Shown piece by piece: positions 1 to 13,226 of a DNA stretch of 64,000 nucleotides. The first letter of the stretch is position 1. Each line of letters opens with the position of its first letter. Where the stretch lies: the NCBI GenBank assembly GCA_019843655.1, contig JACDQD010000010.1, positions 2,339,637 through 2,403,636 on the forward strand, in the 5' to 3' direction. The notes under the pieces were generated by a model. It was given only the letters and a program-made list of their open reading frames with translations. It did no database searches and had not been told where the DNA came from. The DNA is from Lethocerus indicus. Taxonomy: Eukaryota; Arthropoda; Insecta; Hemiptera; Belostomatidae. The position numbers and the translations under genes were made by a program.

Positions 1-1324
1 CCAATCCCCGGCACTCTCTCTATCCTCCCGGATTGCGCGCATCCGGCACAGGAGCCACCCTCTTCCTCTCCTAATAATATATCGACTGATAAATCCCAGC
101 AGTACTTCGTGATTGCTTGTCGGACGAGTGTGATTACCACACGCACACGGACGCGCCGCCACCACCACCACTCTTCGCCCTCCGCTCGGATATTTACGCA
201 TTTATATGTCCCGTCGCGTTAACTCCGTTAGCTCCCCCACGTCGGGAGGGCCGCTGTCATTCGTCGAAACCCTCCATCATACTCGCAGGGTCCGTATACG
301 AGGTCTCTGATATAATTTCGTCCATGACGAAATGTCGATCTGTCATACGCCGCGGCCTTATGTGGGGATTACATTAGGGGTGGGACCGCGGAGGGAGCGA
401 GTTAACGAGAATTTAGCTAACCGAAGAAAATATATTCGGCGTCGAGTATATCCCGTCAAAATGTACAAACGGGAGTCACCAATACGAAGAAGAAGAGGAA
501 TTGCATTGATTTATATTTATTTATCGTTAATTCTTTTAAAATATTAATAATGCCCCAAAAATTTTACTTCGTCATGTAAATAAGTATCATCATGTGTTTT
601 AGTCGTCATGAACTTCGTAGTAAACCACAAAAATAAATTCCACAATATCGCCTCATTCCTACGATTTTCGTACTCACTGTTAGTCAATCTCCACTTTCTT
701 ATATTCGTGATTTTCTGGAGAAATATCTGGTTTAAATTTGAAGAAATTATTACAGGTGAAGGGTGGAACCTACGTGGAATGATAGACGTCCGAGCTTGAC
801 TTTATGTGCATCTTGTAGAATTCAGTTGTTCGTCGATTCGGTCCGTGCAAACTGTTTTGTCGATATGTTTCTGTGTACAATGAGACTAGGTTGGATGGAG
901 TAGCAACAGTCAGGCGTAGGGGGCTTACATTCAATAGCCGTGAAAAAAATAATTCGTCGCGTACATTAATGTTTAAACCGGTCCACGCCATAAAAGGTGA
1001 AACGGGCGAACATTCTTCTACGGGACCTAATCCCCGGGTTTTATCCGTATCCCACCCTCTAATTCTCCAGTCGGACCTCTGTCCAAAATTATGGAGTCGT
1101 TCCCCGAGTCAGAAATAACCATTTACAAAAAAAGGAGGAAATTATATTTGCATATTGCATCCGCTTTTCTACAGGGACGGGAACAGGACCGGCTATTGGG
1201 GCGGGGGTGGATTCCAAATCTGACAGAGCGGTGGGAGGGGCAGGGGGGAGGGAGAGGGGGGCCCCCCTCCCGTAATCTTTACAAATGGTTGACGGCAAAT
1301 ATTGGCGGTGGTGGACACAGACAC

Positions 1325-1326
<2 letters not shown>

Positions 1327-1396
<70 letters not shown>
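1327..1396. repeat. (CA)n microsatellite
   Basis: About 70 bp of nearly perfect CA dinucleotide repeat. The open frames of 60-145 codons that cross it on both strands (poly Thr-His or Cys-Val) are produced by the repeat and are not genes. Confidence 0.97.
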
Positions 1397-1399
<3 letters not shown>

Positions 1400-1579
1400 G
1401 CAACGCAATATTTCCACGTCCGATCTTATCTTTACACGCCAATACATGGATGGGAGGGGTAGGAAGGGGAGGGCGAAAGGGTGGTAGCCCCCGCCCCCTC
1501 CGCCCCCAATTATATCTCTGGCCCAATTTATGGCATCAATTATAAATAGACGGAAGGGAGGGTCGGGAGAGTGGGGATA

Positions 1580-1642
1580 GGCCCACTCTCTCTCTCTCCC
1601 TCCTCTCTCTCACTCTCCTCTCTCTCTCTCTCTCTCTCACCC
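1580..1642. repeat. (CT)n-rich low-complexity tract
   Basis: Pyrimidine tract of interrupted CT repeats, equivalent to GA repeats on the other strand. GA repeats are binding sites for GAGA-type factors in insects; whether this one is used is unknown. Confidence 0.9.
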
Positions 1643-4600
1643 CTCTATCGCTCTATCTCGCTCTCGCAACACCCGTCCGTTCTGTGTGTATAGCCGGAAC
1701 ATCAATATTAAACAGACAACGAGGCCAGGGGTCGGGGTGCGTGCGGGTGGGGGTATACCAGTCACACGGAGCGATGTAATTAATCAAGAAGAGTGTTATA
1801 GGTCTGAGCGGCGGAAGCCCCACTATAGGCTATAGGATACCATAGGCGTGGGACGAACACAAAACAATCCACTCAAACCTACTATAAAAGGAGATTTAAG
1901 TAACGTCGGTAACTTAAAAAGGTAATACAGCCACTGTAGGAGGTACTGAGAAAAATCTTTAATTCCGGATGAATGACATGGTAAGTGTTATATCAGGTTG
2001 TAAGGTGAAAAGTTAAGTGCCATAGACTACGAAGTCTATACTGTATACTGAAATACGTGAAGCAAAATGAAAAGTAGCCCAAAACGTTTGTCATCCGAAC
2101 GAAAAAAAAACAATTCTCGAGCGAATTTATATTTCCATATTCTCACAGTTAAAACATTTAACGACTAGCCTAGTTAATTTAATGATATGAACTTAAGAAG
2201 AACAACATTTCTTCCATACCTTAATTTTTCCCAGGAACCGCTTATTTCCGAAAATTATAGTTTTAAGTAAAATTACAGGTTAGCCCCGTCTTATCTTAAT
2301 AGCGGTCAATTAAGAATTATAATTGTTTAAAATATTTCCAAGCCAAAATATAGGAGTATTCGGAACGAGATCTGTTGACTTGGGCGTAACCGACTTTCCC
2401 ACATTTTTTTATTACAAGTGGGCTAATAATAGTTGATAAAAACAATTAAATTTTGGTTTATGATATTTACAGGTCCGCCTAGTTTCTGAATATTGTCCAT
2501 ACTATATCCGTAATTTAAATACAGTATTTTAATTGATACAAGGTAGACCACCGTGTATCAATCCCGGACCTAGTACCTAAGCACGAGCACACTCTTTCTG
2601 AAAAATAAAATTCGTATGAAACCATCCACCGCTTGGAGCTCGCGGAGATATTTTGATGAGTTTTTTCTTCTTTAAATGCTTCCAATAAATGTATCAAACA
2701 CTTTTCACCCTATCTTCGGTTGTACCCCTTTGGGTTGGGGAGTGTACCCTGCCATACCAATTATACCAATATCACATTTCACAAGACCTGATCTCACTTT
2801 TTATTTTATTTGTATAGAGCCAATAGAATTCTGTGTTCCGTTATGCGTTGACACTTTTTTGTAATTGGAACTTTGTGCGGCGATTGATCGGGATACGGTG
2901 ATCTAAAAAAAAAATGGATGCCCGACATCAAGTGAGATGAAATTGTCGGGATAAAACTGGGATCGGCCGTACACTGCGACGAGAGAATAATTTGTTTACA
3001 ATTGTTAAAACACGGGAAAATGAAGGGAGGTAGAGATAGGGCGCGGGAACGGGTGAGTGATTGGCGGTAGGGTGGGAGGGGGAGGGTAGGGGGTAGGGCG
3101 AGAGACAGGGACGTGGACAATTACAGAAATGCCGAATCAAATAGCATTTATAAAAGATATTAATTGGCCGGTCACGTAATTCTGGGGCCGCCCTTCATCC
3201 ATCATTCTACCGAGTCCACCGCCTCCTGTCAATCCGCGCCCCCAACACTTGTCATACACAAAATCCCCCAAACCCCTCCCGCGCACAAATTTTATCCCGT
3301 TAAATCATGCCCAACCCGATAATAGCGCCGTGTCCGCCCCAAGCGATTTCCTAAATTATAATATTTCTGTCCACGGCCGTCGCCAGTTATGATACGGGCA
3401 CAATAACTGCATTAACGCGATGGATGAATTCAATAAATTGTAAGAGAATAAAGAACCAAAGGAGATCAGACAATAGAAATTAGAAGGGAAAGTGCTAGAG
3501 GATATTGGGGATGGAACAGCCATGGAGCCTACTCGGGGGAATAAACCTAAGAACAGTTTTTTGAATATAGTGCATATCGTGAATATCGTTATATCTACAT
3601 TCGCAAATTGGATCCATAAATAACCACTTTGTTTGGATAAAAAAAGTTAGTTTGTTTCATCTTGCGTTTTCGCACATCTCCGTACTTTTGTGCGACCACA
3701 GGAAATGCCAAACGGAATAAATAAATGATTTGCTAAGTTATGCTATAATTGGAGGCTCATTCTTGCCGCGAACCTTCGCTACGGGTACTTTTATATGCGA
3801 GTGGAGACAGAAAATGACGCGATGACGACCGATGAATGTCGTTCGGAATCGTTTAATAATTCTATGTTCGATAGATTACATCGTATTTCTAACCGCATTA
3901 GCACTGTTACAGTGGGAGGGGAAGGGGAAAGGGAAGGAAAGAGATAATGATGACCGGTATGGAGCGAGGCGCTGAAACCGGTTACACGGGATTCACGGTA
4001 TATAACACGGTTGATTATATTATCGTAGCGACCGAGAGGATTTTGAAAATCTATTATCTACTAACAGACCACCAAATCACAAAAACTATATTTTTTATTT
4101 CATTCCTTGTTCATTCCTCCTTAAACCGTTAACTGTATTCATGTATCCAAATCAGACGATTCCCCGCCAGTTTCGCCGCGAGTATAGCAGGGATATACCT
4201 TTTGTGTAAATCCAGAATACATGATATATTCTATCAATGTACGCTCGATACTCAACATCTTCCCAACGATTGCTGAGAATTTTTATTAGTTTTCCATTAT
4301 ATATTTGCAATTGGATGAAAAAAGCAATCCCTATAGCCGATAACTCTATTTTTCCTTATCCCTGGACTTATTATCGCCACTTGTATTGAGAGCGGCGGTC
4401 TTATATCTATCTGGAAGAACGAAGCACCGAACTCAATTCTTTAGAGTGCTCCGTAGTTATCTGACCCACCAACATTTTACGAGTGGAGCTATACTCGAGA
4501 ACAATTCTATAAAATATCTTAATTTTATAGAAAGTGTTTTAATTATTACACCAGGAGAAGGATGAAACACAACGGATCCCGCGAATAGGAATCAACGAAT

Positions 4601-6204
4601 CGCGTAAGGACAATCTTAAATCATAAAATATTCTCGGTCCACACCATTCGAAAATGACAAAGTGAGGGTTCGAACAATGCCTAACACTTGCGGTAGATAA
4701 GAGAGCCGCTTATTTGATAGCGGTAAGGCAGGTTTAGGAGGGCGGTACAATCTTCGCCCACAAACAAAACCGTCGCCAATAAATGTCGCAAATAAACACC
4801 CGGCTTCTCCTGCGAATCCCGATACATTTTTATCTCCCGGCCTCGCCCTCTGGCTCACCCTCTTTCAGTTTTATACCAACCCTCCCTCCGATTCACCCAC
4901 TTGTTTCCCCCCTCATAGACTCCGCGTGCTTTCCCTGCCACTCCCCCCCTCCCCAGTCGGAATAAGCGTGGATTATTCCCGAGTTATTTTATTCCTTCCC
5001 GGTTAGGAGAGTATAATATTGGCTTTCCAAATAAAACGATAAATTCCTCGGCTCATTTTATATATTTCGGCCCATTGGACTTACGCAGATTGGAGTGCCC
5101 GAAAGCGTTTTACTTTCGGAAAGGGAGTTCGAAACCGAAGTTATTTATTTAACATAAATTAAATACACAACTTAGATTCGGCACACTCGAACTTGAATTA
5201 TTTTCTTATATTTAACTGCCAGGAACAGGCGCAATTAAATGGGATTTCGTGGCCCGAATATTTTTGTCTGAATCGAAAGAACTCAGTCTTTAACAGTTTG
5301 TTGGTTTCTATATTATAGTTAGTTATTTAACGGCATTATGATTAATCCATTTTGACGAATTACAGCGTTACTATGGCGATTCGAGACAGAAGTCAAAAGA
5401 TTACCTCTTTAAGTTGCATTATACATCACATTAGCACGATTTTCAGAACAAATCAGAATCGGTCGTACACTGTTAGCAATATACCGAACACTATCGGTAA
5501 TAACATAACCGTATTTTTAATTTCACCCGATTGATCCTTATCCCGGACCTATCCTCATTATTTTTTCAGTCAACTAAAAATACTTCAGAATTCAATTTTG
5601 ATCAACATAGGTCAAGAAATGATTAATGACGCATCTGTATATAAAAGTAATTTAAAATTCCAAGTAAATACAGTGGCAAGAAAAGAAATACACGGTCGTG
5701 GAGGGGGGGGGCTCAATCTAACCACCCCGTCATTAAAATAATATCGGAGAATTTCGCGCCCTACTGCAGTTCATAATATATAAGCGAATAATCACGCACG
5801 TTTCAATGATGATGGATCATTATCAAATATTAGGGTGTCAGAATAATAATCGGGAAGATCAAGATAAGGGAGGGAGGGAGGGGGATGAGCGATTTGTAGG
5901 TAAAACAGTGACGGGTTCCGATAACCCGAGTATGAGAGAAGGGGTGGGGGGGCGGCTTGTATCGGGCATAATCGATGGGTGGGCATTTGTTACGGGGGAG
6001 GGGGGGTTAAAACGCCGCCTTTAGCATTTATAAGGGCGGCTATCTATCCGTACAGTAACACCGCCAGAGTATATTAGAGCTACAGCTAGGATAGAGCGGC
6101 ACAATACACCCGATATTCGGTATCGGTGAACGGGCAATTAAGCAGGGCGAAAGGATTTATGCCCCCGGTCCGAGCTTTGTTATCACACAACTGTAAACTG
6201 CAAT

Positions 6205-6312
6205 GTTTGGGGAAGGGAGGGGGAGGGATGTAGGGGCAGAGATCTTAAAAGAGGGACAGAGGTAGTGGGAGGGGGAGGGATGGAGGGAGGGAGGAGAGAG
6301 AGAGAGAGAGTG
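6205..6312. repeat. G/A purine-rich tract
   Basis: Stretch dominated by GGGA and GA repeats on the plus strand, ending in a short perfect (GA)n run. It is low complexity and the overlapping minus-strand open frame is compositional. Confidence 0.8.
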
Positions 6313-7164
6313 GGTCGGGCGTGGGTCATTTGTCCGGCGGAGAGTGCATATCGTGCACAAGCACACTAAATACGACCCATCGAACAGTGTTCGACTGCCG
6401 AGTGGAACCCAGATAGAGCGCGGGTCCCGGCAATAACCGGGTGAAATCATTTAGTTAAGTCGACGTTATTAAACAACAGACATACACCGAATGGGGGCGT
6501 CTTGACGGCGTTAATTTGACAGAAATTGAACATATATAGAGAAATAATTTTAAAAATAAAACCAACTCGTAGTTTGACTAAAGCCGAGGGAACAAACATT
6601 ACAATCCTAGTAATAGAAAAAAAAACAAGTGCAGGATAAAGTACGGATATCAGTATTATATATGGAGTTATCGCGCTGATTCCATTATATATTTTGTTTA
6701 AATTCATGCTTTATACTATTAAATATACTAATTTAAGCTAATCGTGTGGTGAATATCGCCAATCTTGAGATTTCTGGTTTCACACACCTATTTTTTGGTC
6801 ATAGAAACAGCGGGTAGATTGGTACTGCACTATACCTTGAATATTAAGACCGTAATAATGGTACGCATGGCTAGGTACACACAAAAACCAATGCATTTAA
6901 ATATATATCGATATAATCTCACGGAAGGCCGGCTTGCCAGAAAGTTAAATGTAAATGAAGTGAAGGGAATATATAGTAAGGAAATGAAAAAAGGAAGTAA
7001 TCGTGCCGATTGTAACAAAAATAATACGAAATATTTAATTGCATAATTAAAGGCCGACCGCAAAGTGAAGGGTTGGGGGGGGGGTTACCGGTGGAGTGGC
7101 TTAATCTATACAGCACAGACGAAATAACCCTGAGAGCCCACCGTTCGTTAGCCCGGCCTCCTCA

Positions 7165-7400
7165 GATTATGAGAGCGCGAGAGAATAAGAAAGGAGAGAA
7201 GGAACAGAGAGAGTAAGAGCACTGAGGAGGACCCCAGCAGAAGAAGGGGGAATTACGAGGAAGAGGAGAGGCGGGGCTAGGGGGTAAAGAGTTGAAGAAA
7301 GGATTCAACAATAAGGAGTTGAAATGAAAACTTGAGTAAGAGAGAAAGAGAGAGGTCAAGGGGGAAGGAGGGAAGGGAAAGACCGAGGAGGAATGCGGGG
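7165..7400. repeat. Long polypurine tract
   Basis: About 235 bp of strongly purine-biased plus strand (GA, GGA and AAG mixtures) with few pyrimidines. Such tracts can form triplexes or R-loops. The minus-strand open frame across it is rich in Pro, Ser and Phe purely from composition. Confidence 0.75.
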
Positions 7401-9308
7401 CAGCATAATAGGAGCCGGGCAAAGTGGAATGGTGGGGGGTAATTTGTATTATTAGCTTAATACCGAGGGGGGGCCCTCCTCAATCCACAGCATAACACAC
7501 CACACACAAACCAAGGCCAAGCAGGTACACAGTCCATATCAAGGCCAGAACATTGAGAGGGAGAGAGAGACACACACACACACACAGAGAAAAAGAAAGG
7601 AACTCTACCAGAGGAAGAGCGTGTGTAAGATAAGGAGACTAGAGCTCTAAATTATGACTTAATTCAGACTTAATTATGACCACATACAAAATAAACCAAA
7701 ATATACTCATAATTTCCTAAATATAACTATAACTGTATATGAAGGCAAATCTAGGGTTCACGCTATTCATCATTGACCGCAACTAATTATAATTTTAAGC
7801 AGTTTAAAATTAATGTATATAGATGAGATTCCATGCAAACCACCCTTTTTATTTAGACTTAAACAGTTTTGTACGTTTCTAGGTTGGTCCTACACCATAT
7901 TGGATAGTAAGTGCTTTACAAAGTGTTGAGTGTGACTAAAACATTTGACTCCCACTAATGCTTTGTCAAGACAGGATTTTTGTCAACACCCGCCCCCTCT
8001 AATTGTTCCAACTTTTAAATGTTATGTAAAAATATGAGCGTCAAACTTGTACCGCGGGCCGGGGCCGAGGCGGTCCCGTCAAATAACAAATGATTTCGCA
8101 TTAATCCTGAATGTGGCCCAGTTGCCCCTCCACCCCCACCACCCACAGCGGTGGAACAATATGAATATTTTTCAAAGAGATTTATATCGGGGACGTATAA
8201 CGAGATGCGAGTGCCGGTCGGCGGAAACACAGGTTGATGTATGCAAACAGCCGACGGGCCTATTAAATCTTAGATAAATGATTAAAGTTTCTAGGACGTT
8301 TCCGGTCGGACCACGGACGGATAGAATATAAAAACGCGAACCCAAGTTCCCTGTGAGCTGAATACAACTAGAAAGCACGAAATATCTGTGTCGAATCTAA
8401 GATCAAATCTGACATGCTGGTTGGGGGGGGGGCTTTTCTCAAACTTTATATCGAGGACCTAACCCCTCGGGCCATTCGGAGACGGATAGTTGCCGCATTC
8501 ATTCGAATAAATAATCAAATATACTACCAGAATATTCGATTAAATAACACGATTTCATCATTTTAAGGGTTGGCCCAGAAACGTAAAGGCTTTTCGAAAT
8601 TGTGTGTAACAGACAACATTTTTAATAATAATTACTAGTCAATTATTCCTAATATACTTAATAATAGTTAACTGATTTATTAAGAACGATTGAATATCAT
8701 AAAACGATAATTTATTTATTTAATGTGCTAATTCGTGCATACCCGGGGAAACAGTTGAATGATCAATAAAGCATAACATTAAGTTCCTTCAAAGTCGCTT
8801 CCTCTTATGGCAAAACTTGTTTGAAGTTGTGTTTGAGAGTGATGGAACAAGTCCGCGAATATCTTGTAAAAAGTATGCATGAAATTTTGGTCCGTAACGG
8901 CAAGAAGATGTACAATTATTTTATCCAGATGAGTAAATACGTATAAATATTGATTTATGAAATTCCTAGAAGGTTGAATATCAGATCTCATAATATTTTT
9001 GAATACAACAAGGAGCCGAGGGCCATGTAACGGCTATGAGGCCTCGACGGTGGCGCAGAGTGGAAATTGAAACCGGAATTGGAAGAATATTAAAATACGT
9101 CGGAGGAGCCGGAGGGACGCCTCTACCGACTGATAAAACGCAATCGACAGACGACCGAATTAATACATTTCAATAACTCAATTTCAACGAAAGAAATTTA
9201 TATGTAAAACAAGTGTATCCGTCTTTCAAGTCGGAAAGACACCGCCTATTTGATTCACTGCTCGAAAACAAGTATGGATCCCCAATGAATATAAATGCAG
9301 GCCTGCAG

Positions 9309-9351
9309 GGGAAGGGGGAGAGGGCGAGGAGGAGGAGGAGGAGGAGGACGG
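9309..9351. repeat. (GGA)n microsatellite
   Basis: Short GGA/GAG trinucleotide array within a GC-rich patch. No coding context. Confidence 0.85.
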
Positions 9352-10020
9352 AAGATTATGAATAATATATTAGATTAGACGCTAAGACGCCATACTATAG
9401 TACAACTATATACTACAGTCATTTATAACTTGTGCCGACACACAACACCGCCGTACAAACATTTCTATACACTACTGTACACACTACTAGTATAAAATGA
9501 AAATCGCTTTGACATTCGAGTAAATACACCTACTATTTTTCTTCTAGGACAGGCTGTGAGTGGAACTAAGAACCAAATTACAAGGAGTTACAAACGGCTA
9601 AATGTTCGAAATGATGTCCGATTTACTGTAATAGGGATGGCAGTCTTATAAAAAAAGCAAACGTTGAACACCAAGAACTGTCGCAATCAGACATATACAT
9701 CATCATGAGAACATTGCACCACAGTCCAGGGAGTTAAAGCCAAAACAAATTATAATACAAAATATAAATTAAAATCAGTAACTGAGGATTAGCAATCCTA
9801 GTTAAAGTTAATTTCGATTGAAAAAGGGTCAGAATGTTATAGTCATTAGTAACAGATGTGTATTAAAAGTGCTGATTTGTTCTATTAAACTCTAATTTAT
9901 AAGAAAAACAAATAAACTGATTGTAAATAATTTCAGATGAAATTAACTTTTCTCCGGATAATGATAAGTGCAGTATTCAACATTTATAATAATTATAAGA
10001 TAAAAATAAAGGAAACTTAC

Positions 10021-10045
10021 GTCGTCGCCAGCAGTCAGGAACAGC
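10021..10045 (-). other. Candidate 25-nt mini-exon (minus strand)
   Basis: On the minus strand a pyrimidine-rich acceptor ending TTACAG is followed by exactly 25 nt and then a consensus donor GTAAGTTT. The 25 nt are GC-rich within an AT-rich surround. With a two-base carry-in they could encode LFLTAGDD; 25 is not a multiple of three, so inclusion would shift frame if it is coding. The putative first exons of a minus-strand gene lie upstream at 34.8-35.5 kb, so a long transcript could include it. I do not recognise the peptide. It could equally be a chance pairing of splice signals. Confidence 0.3.
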
Positions 10046-13000
10046 CTGTAACAAAAAAGAAAAAAACGTCAAACTAAGTTAAATGTTTGATTCTGTTTTA
10101 ATAAATCGCATAAATCTTACAAGCGACATTAAAATTAATGTTAATATTGTAATTGAGTATATCATTTCCTTCAAGAAACTCGGAAACAGCAGGAAAAGAA
10201 TAAAATGCTTCTTACGAAGATTAAGAGGAATAATGATAAAAATATACAGGACTAATTTTTTCATCCCAAATATCTATTTACGGTTTTCATCCAGAGCTTT
10301 TCCAATTCTGGATCCGTTTACTGTACCCACAGAGGACATAGTATACGACGTCAGGAATTATTGAAGACATTCCTTCCACATATGCGAAGCTATGGATAGA
10401 ATCGATAAATTCTATATCCGGAAGTTCCTTCTAGAAAATATCTATGCAAGTTTAAGTTAACTGTTGCAAGGGCGAGGAAAAACTAGTTTGCCTCCACTGG
10501 CCTGTAATAATTCTAGCCTAGAGCTGTATAAATTAACCTCATAGAGCATGGGTCACCGTCTTTCTGTACGCCTTCGCACTATTATTGCGATGAGAGGTAG
10601 CGAACAGATTTTTTGTTCTTGCTCCGATTCTCAGTGTCACAACTTCTAAGGGATGCTGTTTAGTCATATATGCTTAATTTTATGTCAGAAAACGAAAGGA
10701 CCAATATTGAATAAAGGGGAGGTGACAAATTAACTCCAAGTAACGGGTAGGCAGAACATAATATACAAAAGGGTGTCGGAACACTAAGCGACCATTTCTA
10801 AATGAATGCGCGCACTTTGTTAAATACAAGAAAGTGCAACGGTTGCAAGACTGAATAGGGGAGAAAGCGGAAGGTGATGGGGCCGCAGAGCTGGAAATAA
10901 AACGGGCCCGACCTCAAGACGACCTTCAAATAATCAATTTAATAACTAGTAGAACTTAAAAAAAAAAAGAAAATGAAAGAGGTCCAATAGAATTGCTATT
11001 GAATACAGAATGCAAGGCTTTAATTGCAATCAGAGCTCGCTGTAGGGCTTCAGAGTCGCCTAGCGCTCTAGGGCTTTAGACACTATCTTGGCGGATAGCG
11101 AACGTCTGAAAGAGAGGAGTGGGTGAATGGTTCTAAGGACTCCCGAGTTCAATAGCTCCGAGTCATGCCACACAGCGAAAAAAAACGACCCCCGGAACAT
11201 CATCCCAAAGCCGAAGTCCGTCCGGAAAATAGGTTCATTTCCAAAACAGAAAAGAAACCCCAACAGTATCATTCCATGCAACTTTACTGTGCCACTGCAT
11301 TACACCCATTAAATATAATTTTCGTAGTCATGATGTGAATTGCAAAGCGTAAATTAAAATTTCATAGTTAAGAAGAATCTTACGCGGAGGAATTAAACTA
11401 TCAACGTACGCGCTTAATTTTCCTTATACAGTAATAGCGTTTGAACTAGTTATATATTTCAACTTGAATAGTATAAACCACACTCGTATCCTCAATTAAG
11501 GAAACCTCGGATCCGGACAAGCGATCGACTTACCGGTACAAAAAAAAAACCGCCCGAACATAACCGTAAAACGAGACCTTCAAAACTGTAATCATTTAGC
11601 GGGATTATTTTCCACTTTCGGATAACGAGGACCGCGGCCAATTTTAAAAGCTAATAAAGAGGCCAGCGTACCGGAAAAAAACATACACTCGGGCTCGCGG
11701 TTGGGAAGAATATTTAAATTAGAAATGGAAAAAAAAGAAACAAAAAGAGAGATAGCTATATGCGGAAAGAATATAAACGATATATCGGAACGAGATAGAG
11801 GGGGAAAGGGAGTAGGAGGGAGAGAGCACGTGGAGAGCGGCCCCCGGCCGAGGAAGTAATATAGCCCGCCTGGATGGGGCGAGCAATGCAAAAGTAATAC
11901 GAAATTAAAATCGGCAAAAGAGTTTTGTGTATTTCCTCCCGCCCATTTCCCAAAAACAATGAGTAATGAAAACGGCCTCACGCCCCCAGAACCTATCCAT
12001 ATCGGAACGCTAACGGTCGGGGGGCGGGGGCGGGGGCGGGATGGGTTTAGGGAGGGGAAAAAAAAACCCGACGGATACTCGAACTTTTCCGTTCCCGATT
12101 GCCGCCCAAACAACCACTCACACGGCCAGATAAGTCGCCCCGAGGAGTTCGTGAAAACACTGGTTTTCAAATAAACTGCCGATCAAACGTGTACAATAAA
12201 AGTAGAACGAGGACCAAAAAATTTCAAATTTTCATTCTATAATTGGGCTAATAGTTGCCGAAAATATAATTTATATGGTATACAAAATTGGATATATATG
12301 TAAAACACAATGTATATAATATTGTGCGACGATTCTTTTCTCAGTTTATTTATTTTTACTGAAATGTTTAGAGCACAAATTTCACTAATAAGGACGTCCT
12401 AATTTCCTGGGGCATGCTGATATTAATAAAAAGTTATATTCCGGTAGGTAAAAGAAGAGAACTGAGAATCGCTTCACGAAACATTCGTGAACCCTTCGAG
12501 CTGTTCAACTGAAGCATATATTGGGAAATTACTATACACGTTAGGCGATCCGCGAGGTTTCGTTATAGCGTCATTATTGCGAACTCCCACGCCCGTTTTG
12601 GCCGCTCGCCATTTTCAGTAACAATTCGTCAGTACTGTCACTGCGAATTTCCTACGGTGGAACAACTTTATGAGGTTTCATAAAGAAATACAAGTCGTCA
12701 ATCATCGGATTTCAAACGGTTTAACGCATGTGACTGTCTGTCCCCCCTGCCCGTATAGACACTCACCCGTTTATCGGTACGGATGTAGGTTTATTGTAAT
12801 AGCTGGGTAACGCCGGACACCAACATCGATGCCTCCGTGACACAACAACAGTAGACAGGCATCCCAGGTTTAATATTTATGGCTCCAACTAGTATAATAT
12901 ACGGTCACAATCGCAGCCTGCACAGGAAATGACATCTAAAGAAGGCTACCACACCGCGGTCCCTCCGGAAATAGTGTCGTACATTTTGTTTCGTTGTTGA

Positions 13001-13127
13001 TGCCAGCGCCGGATGTGTGTAAAACCGAACGTTGTTTAAATTTTATAAACAATTACCACGACGAGAAAAATCACGTTATTTCCTGTCGCCGCGTTCATTA
13101 ATTTCACTTCGGGGGCTTTTTTCGGTA
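10046..13127. other. Non-coding stretch with GC-rich patches
   Basis: No supportable exon. A 192-codon minus-strand open frame (11592-12170) crosses a GC-rich patch but has no recognisable domain and is rich in Pro, Ser and Phe from purine-rich plus-strand DNA. CpG-rich patches at about 11.5-12.2 and 12.5-13.0 kb are candidate cis-regulatory elements on composition alone. Confidence 0.4.
12018..12040 (+). other. G-quadruplex-type motif
   Basis: The plus strand carries four or more G-runs of three to six bases separated by single C residues. This satisfies the usual G3+N1-7 pattern for an intramolecular G-quadruplex and also forms overlapping GC-box (GGGGCGGGG) sites for Sp/KLF factors. Confidence 0.7.
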
Positions 13128-13130
13128 TTG

Positions 13131-13226
13131 GCTAGGCGGGAATCGAACCAGCAGCTGCCCGGATCGCAGTCTTCGGGCACCCTCGCGGCCCTCGAGTTAA
13201 CTATCAGGTCACTTAGCTAATCCACT
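13131..13226 (-). repeat. tRNA-derived SINE head or tRNA pseudogene
   Basis: On the minus strand a perfect RNA polymerase III B box, GGTTCGATTCC, is at 13139-13149. Upstream are two possible A boxes (TAGCTAAGTGA at 13209-13219, and a TAACTCGAGGG-type match near 13194). The segment ACTGCGATCCGGG between them resembles the anticodon arm of a tRNA. The acceptor ends pair poorly (about four of seven), and the D/anticodon spacing carries extra bases, so this is not an intact tRNA. A tRNA-derived SINE promoter is the best reading; a decayed tRNA gene is the alternative. Confidence 0.6.

Larger units (their letters stand above)
1..10010. other. Non-coding, CpG-containing regulatory-type DNA
   Basis: I find no exon that I can support here. 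The short open frames are low-complexity or lack family features. The stretch alternates AT-rich DNA with GC-rich patches that keep many CpG dinucleotides, and has purine-rich tracts and G-runs of eight or more (near 5702, 7074, 8424). Homeodomain-like TAATTA-type sites occur. This looks like intron or intergenic regulatory DNA of a developmental gene rather than a gene body, but that reading is inferred from composition only. Confidence 0.45.

Noticed and set aside
1089..1526. 145-codon minus-strand open frame and several plus-strand frames over the CA array
   Set aside because: They consist mainly of Cys-Val or Thr-His dipeptides produced by the microsatellite; no start context, domain or splice structure.
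11592..12170. 192-codon minus-strand open frame
   Set aside because: No recognisable domain. Composition (Pro, Ser, Phe, Leu) follows from purine-rich plus-strand DNA and the GC-box tract; no flanking gene signals.
13131..13226. Functional tRNA gene
   Set aside because: A and B boxes are good, but the acceptor stem pairs poorly and the D/anticodon region has extra bases; a SINE head is more likely.
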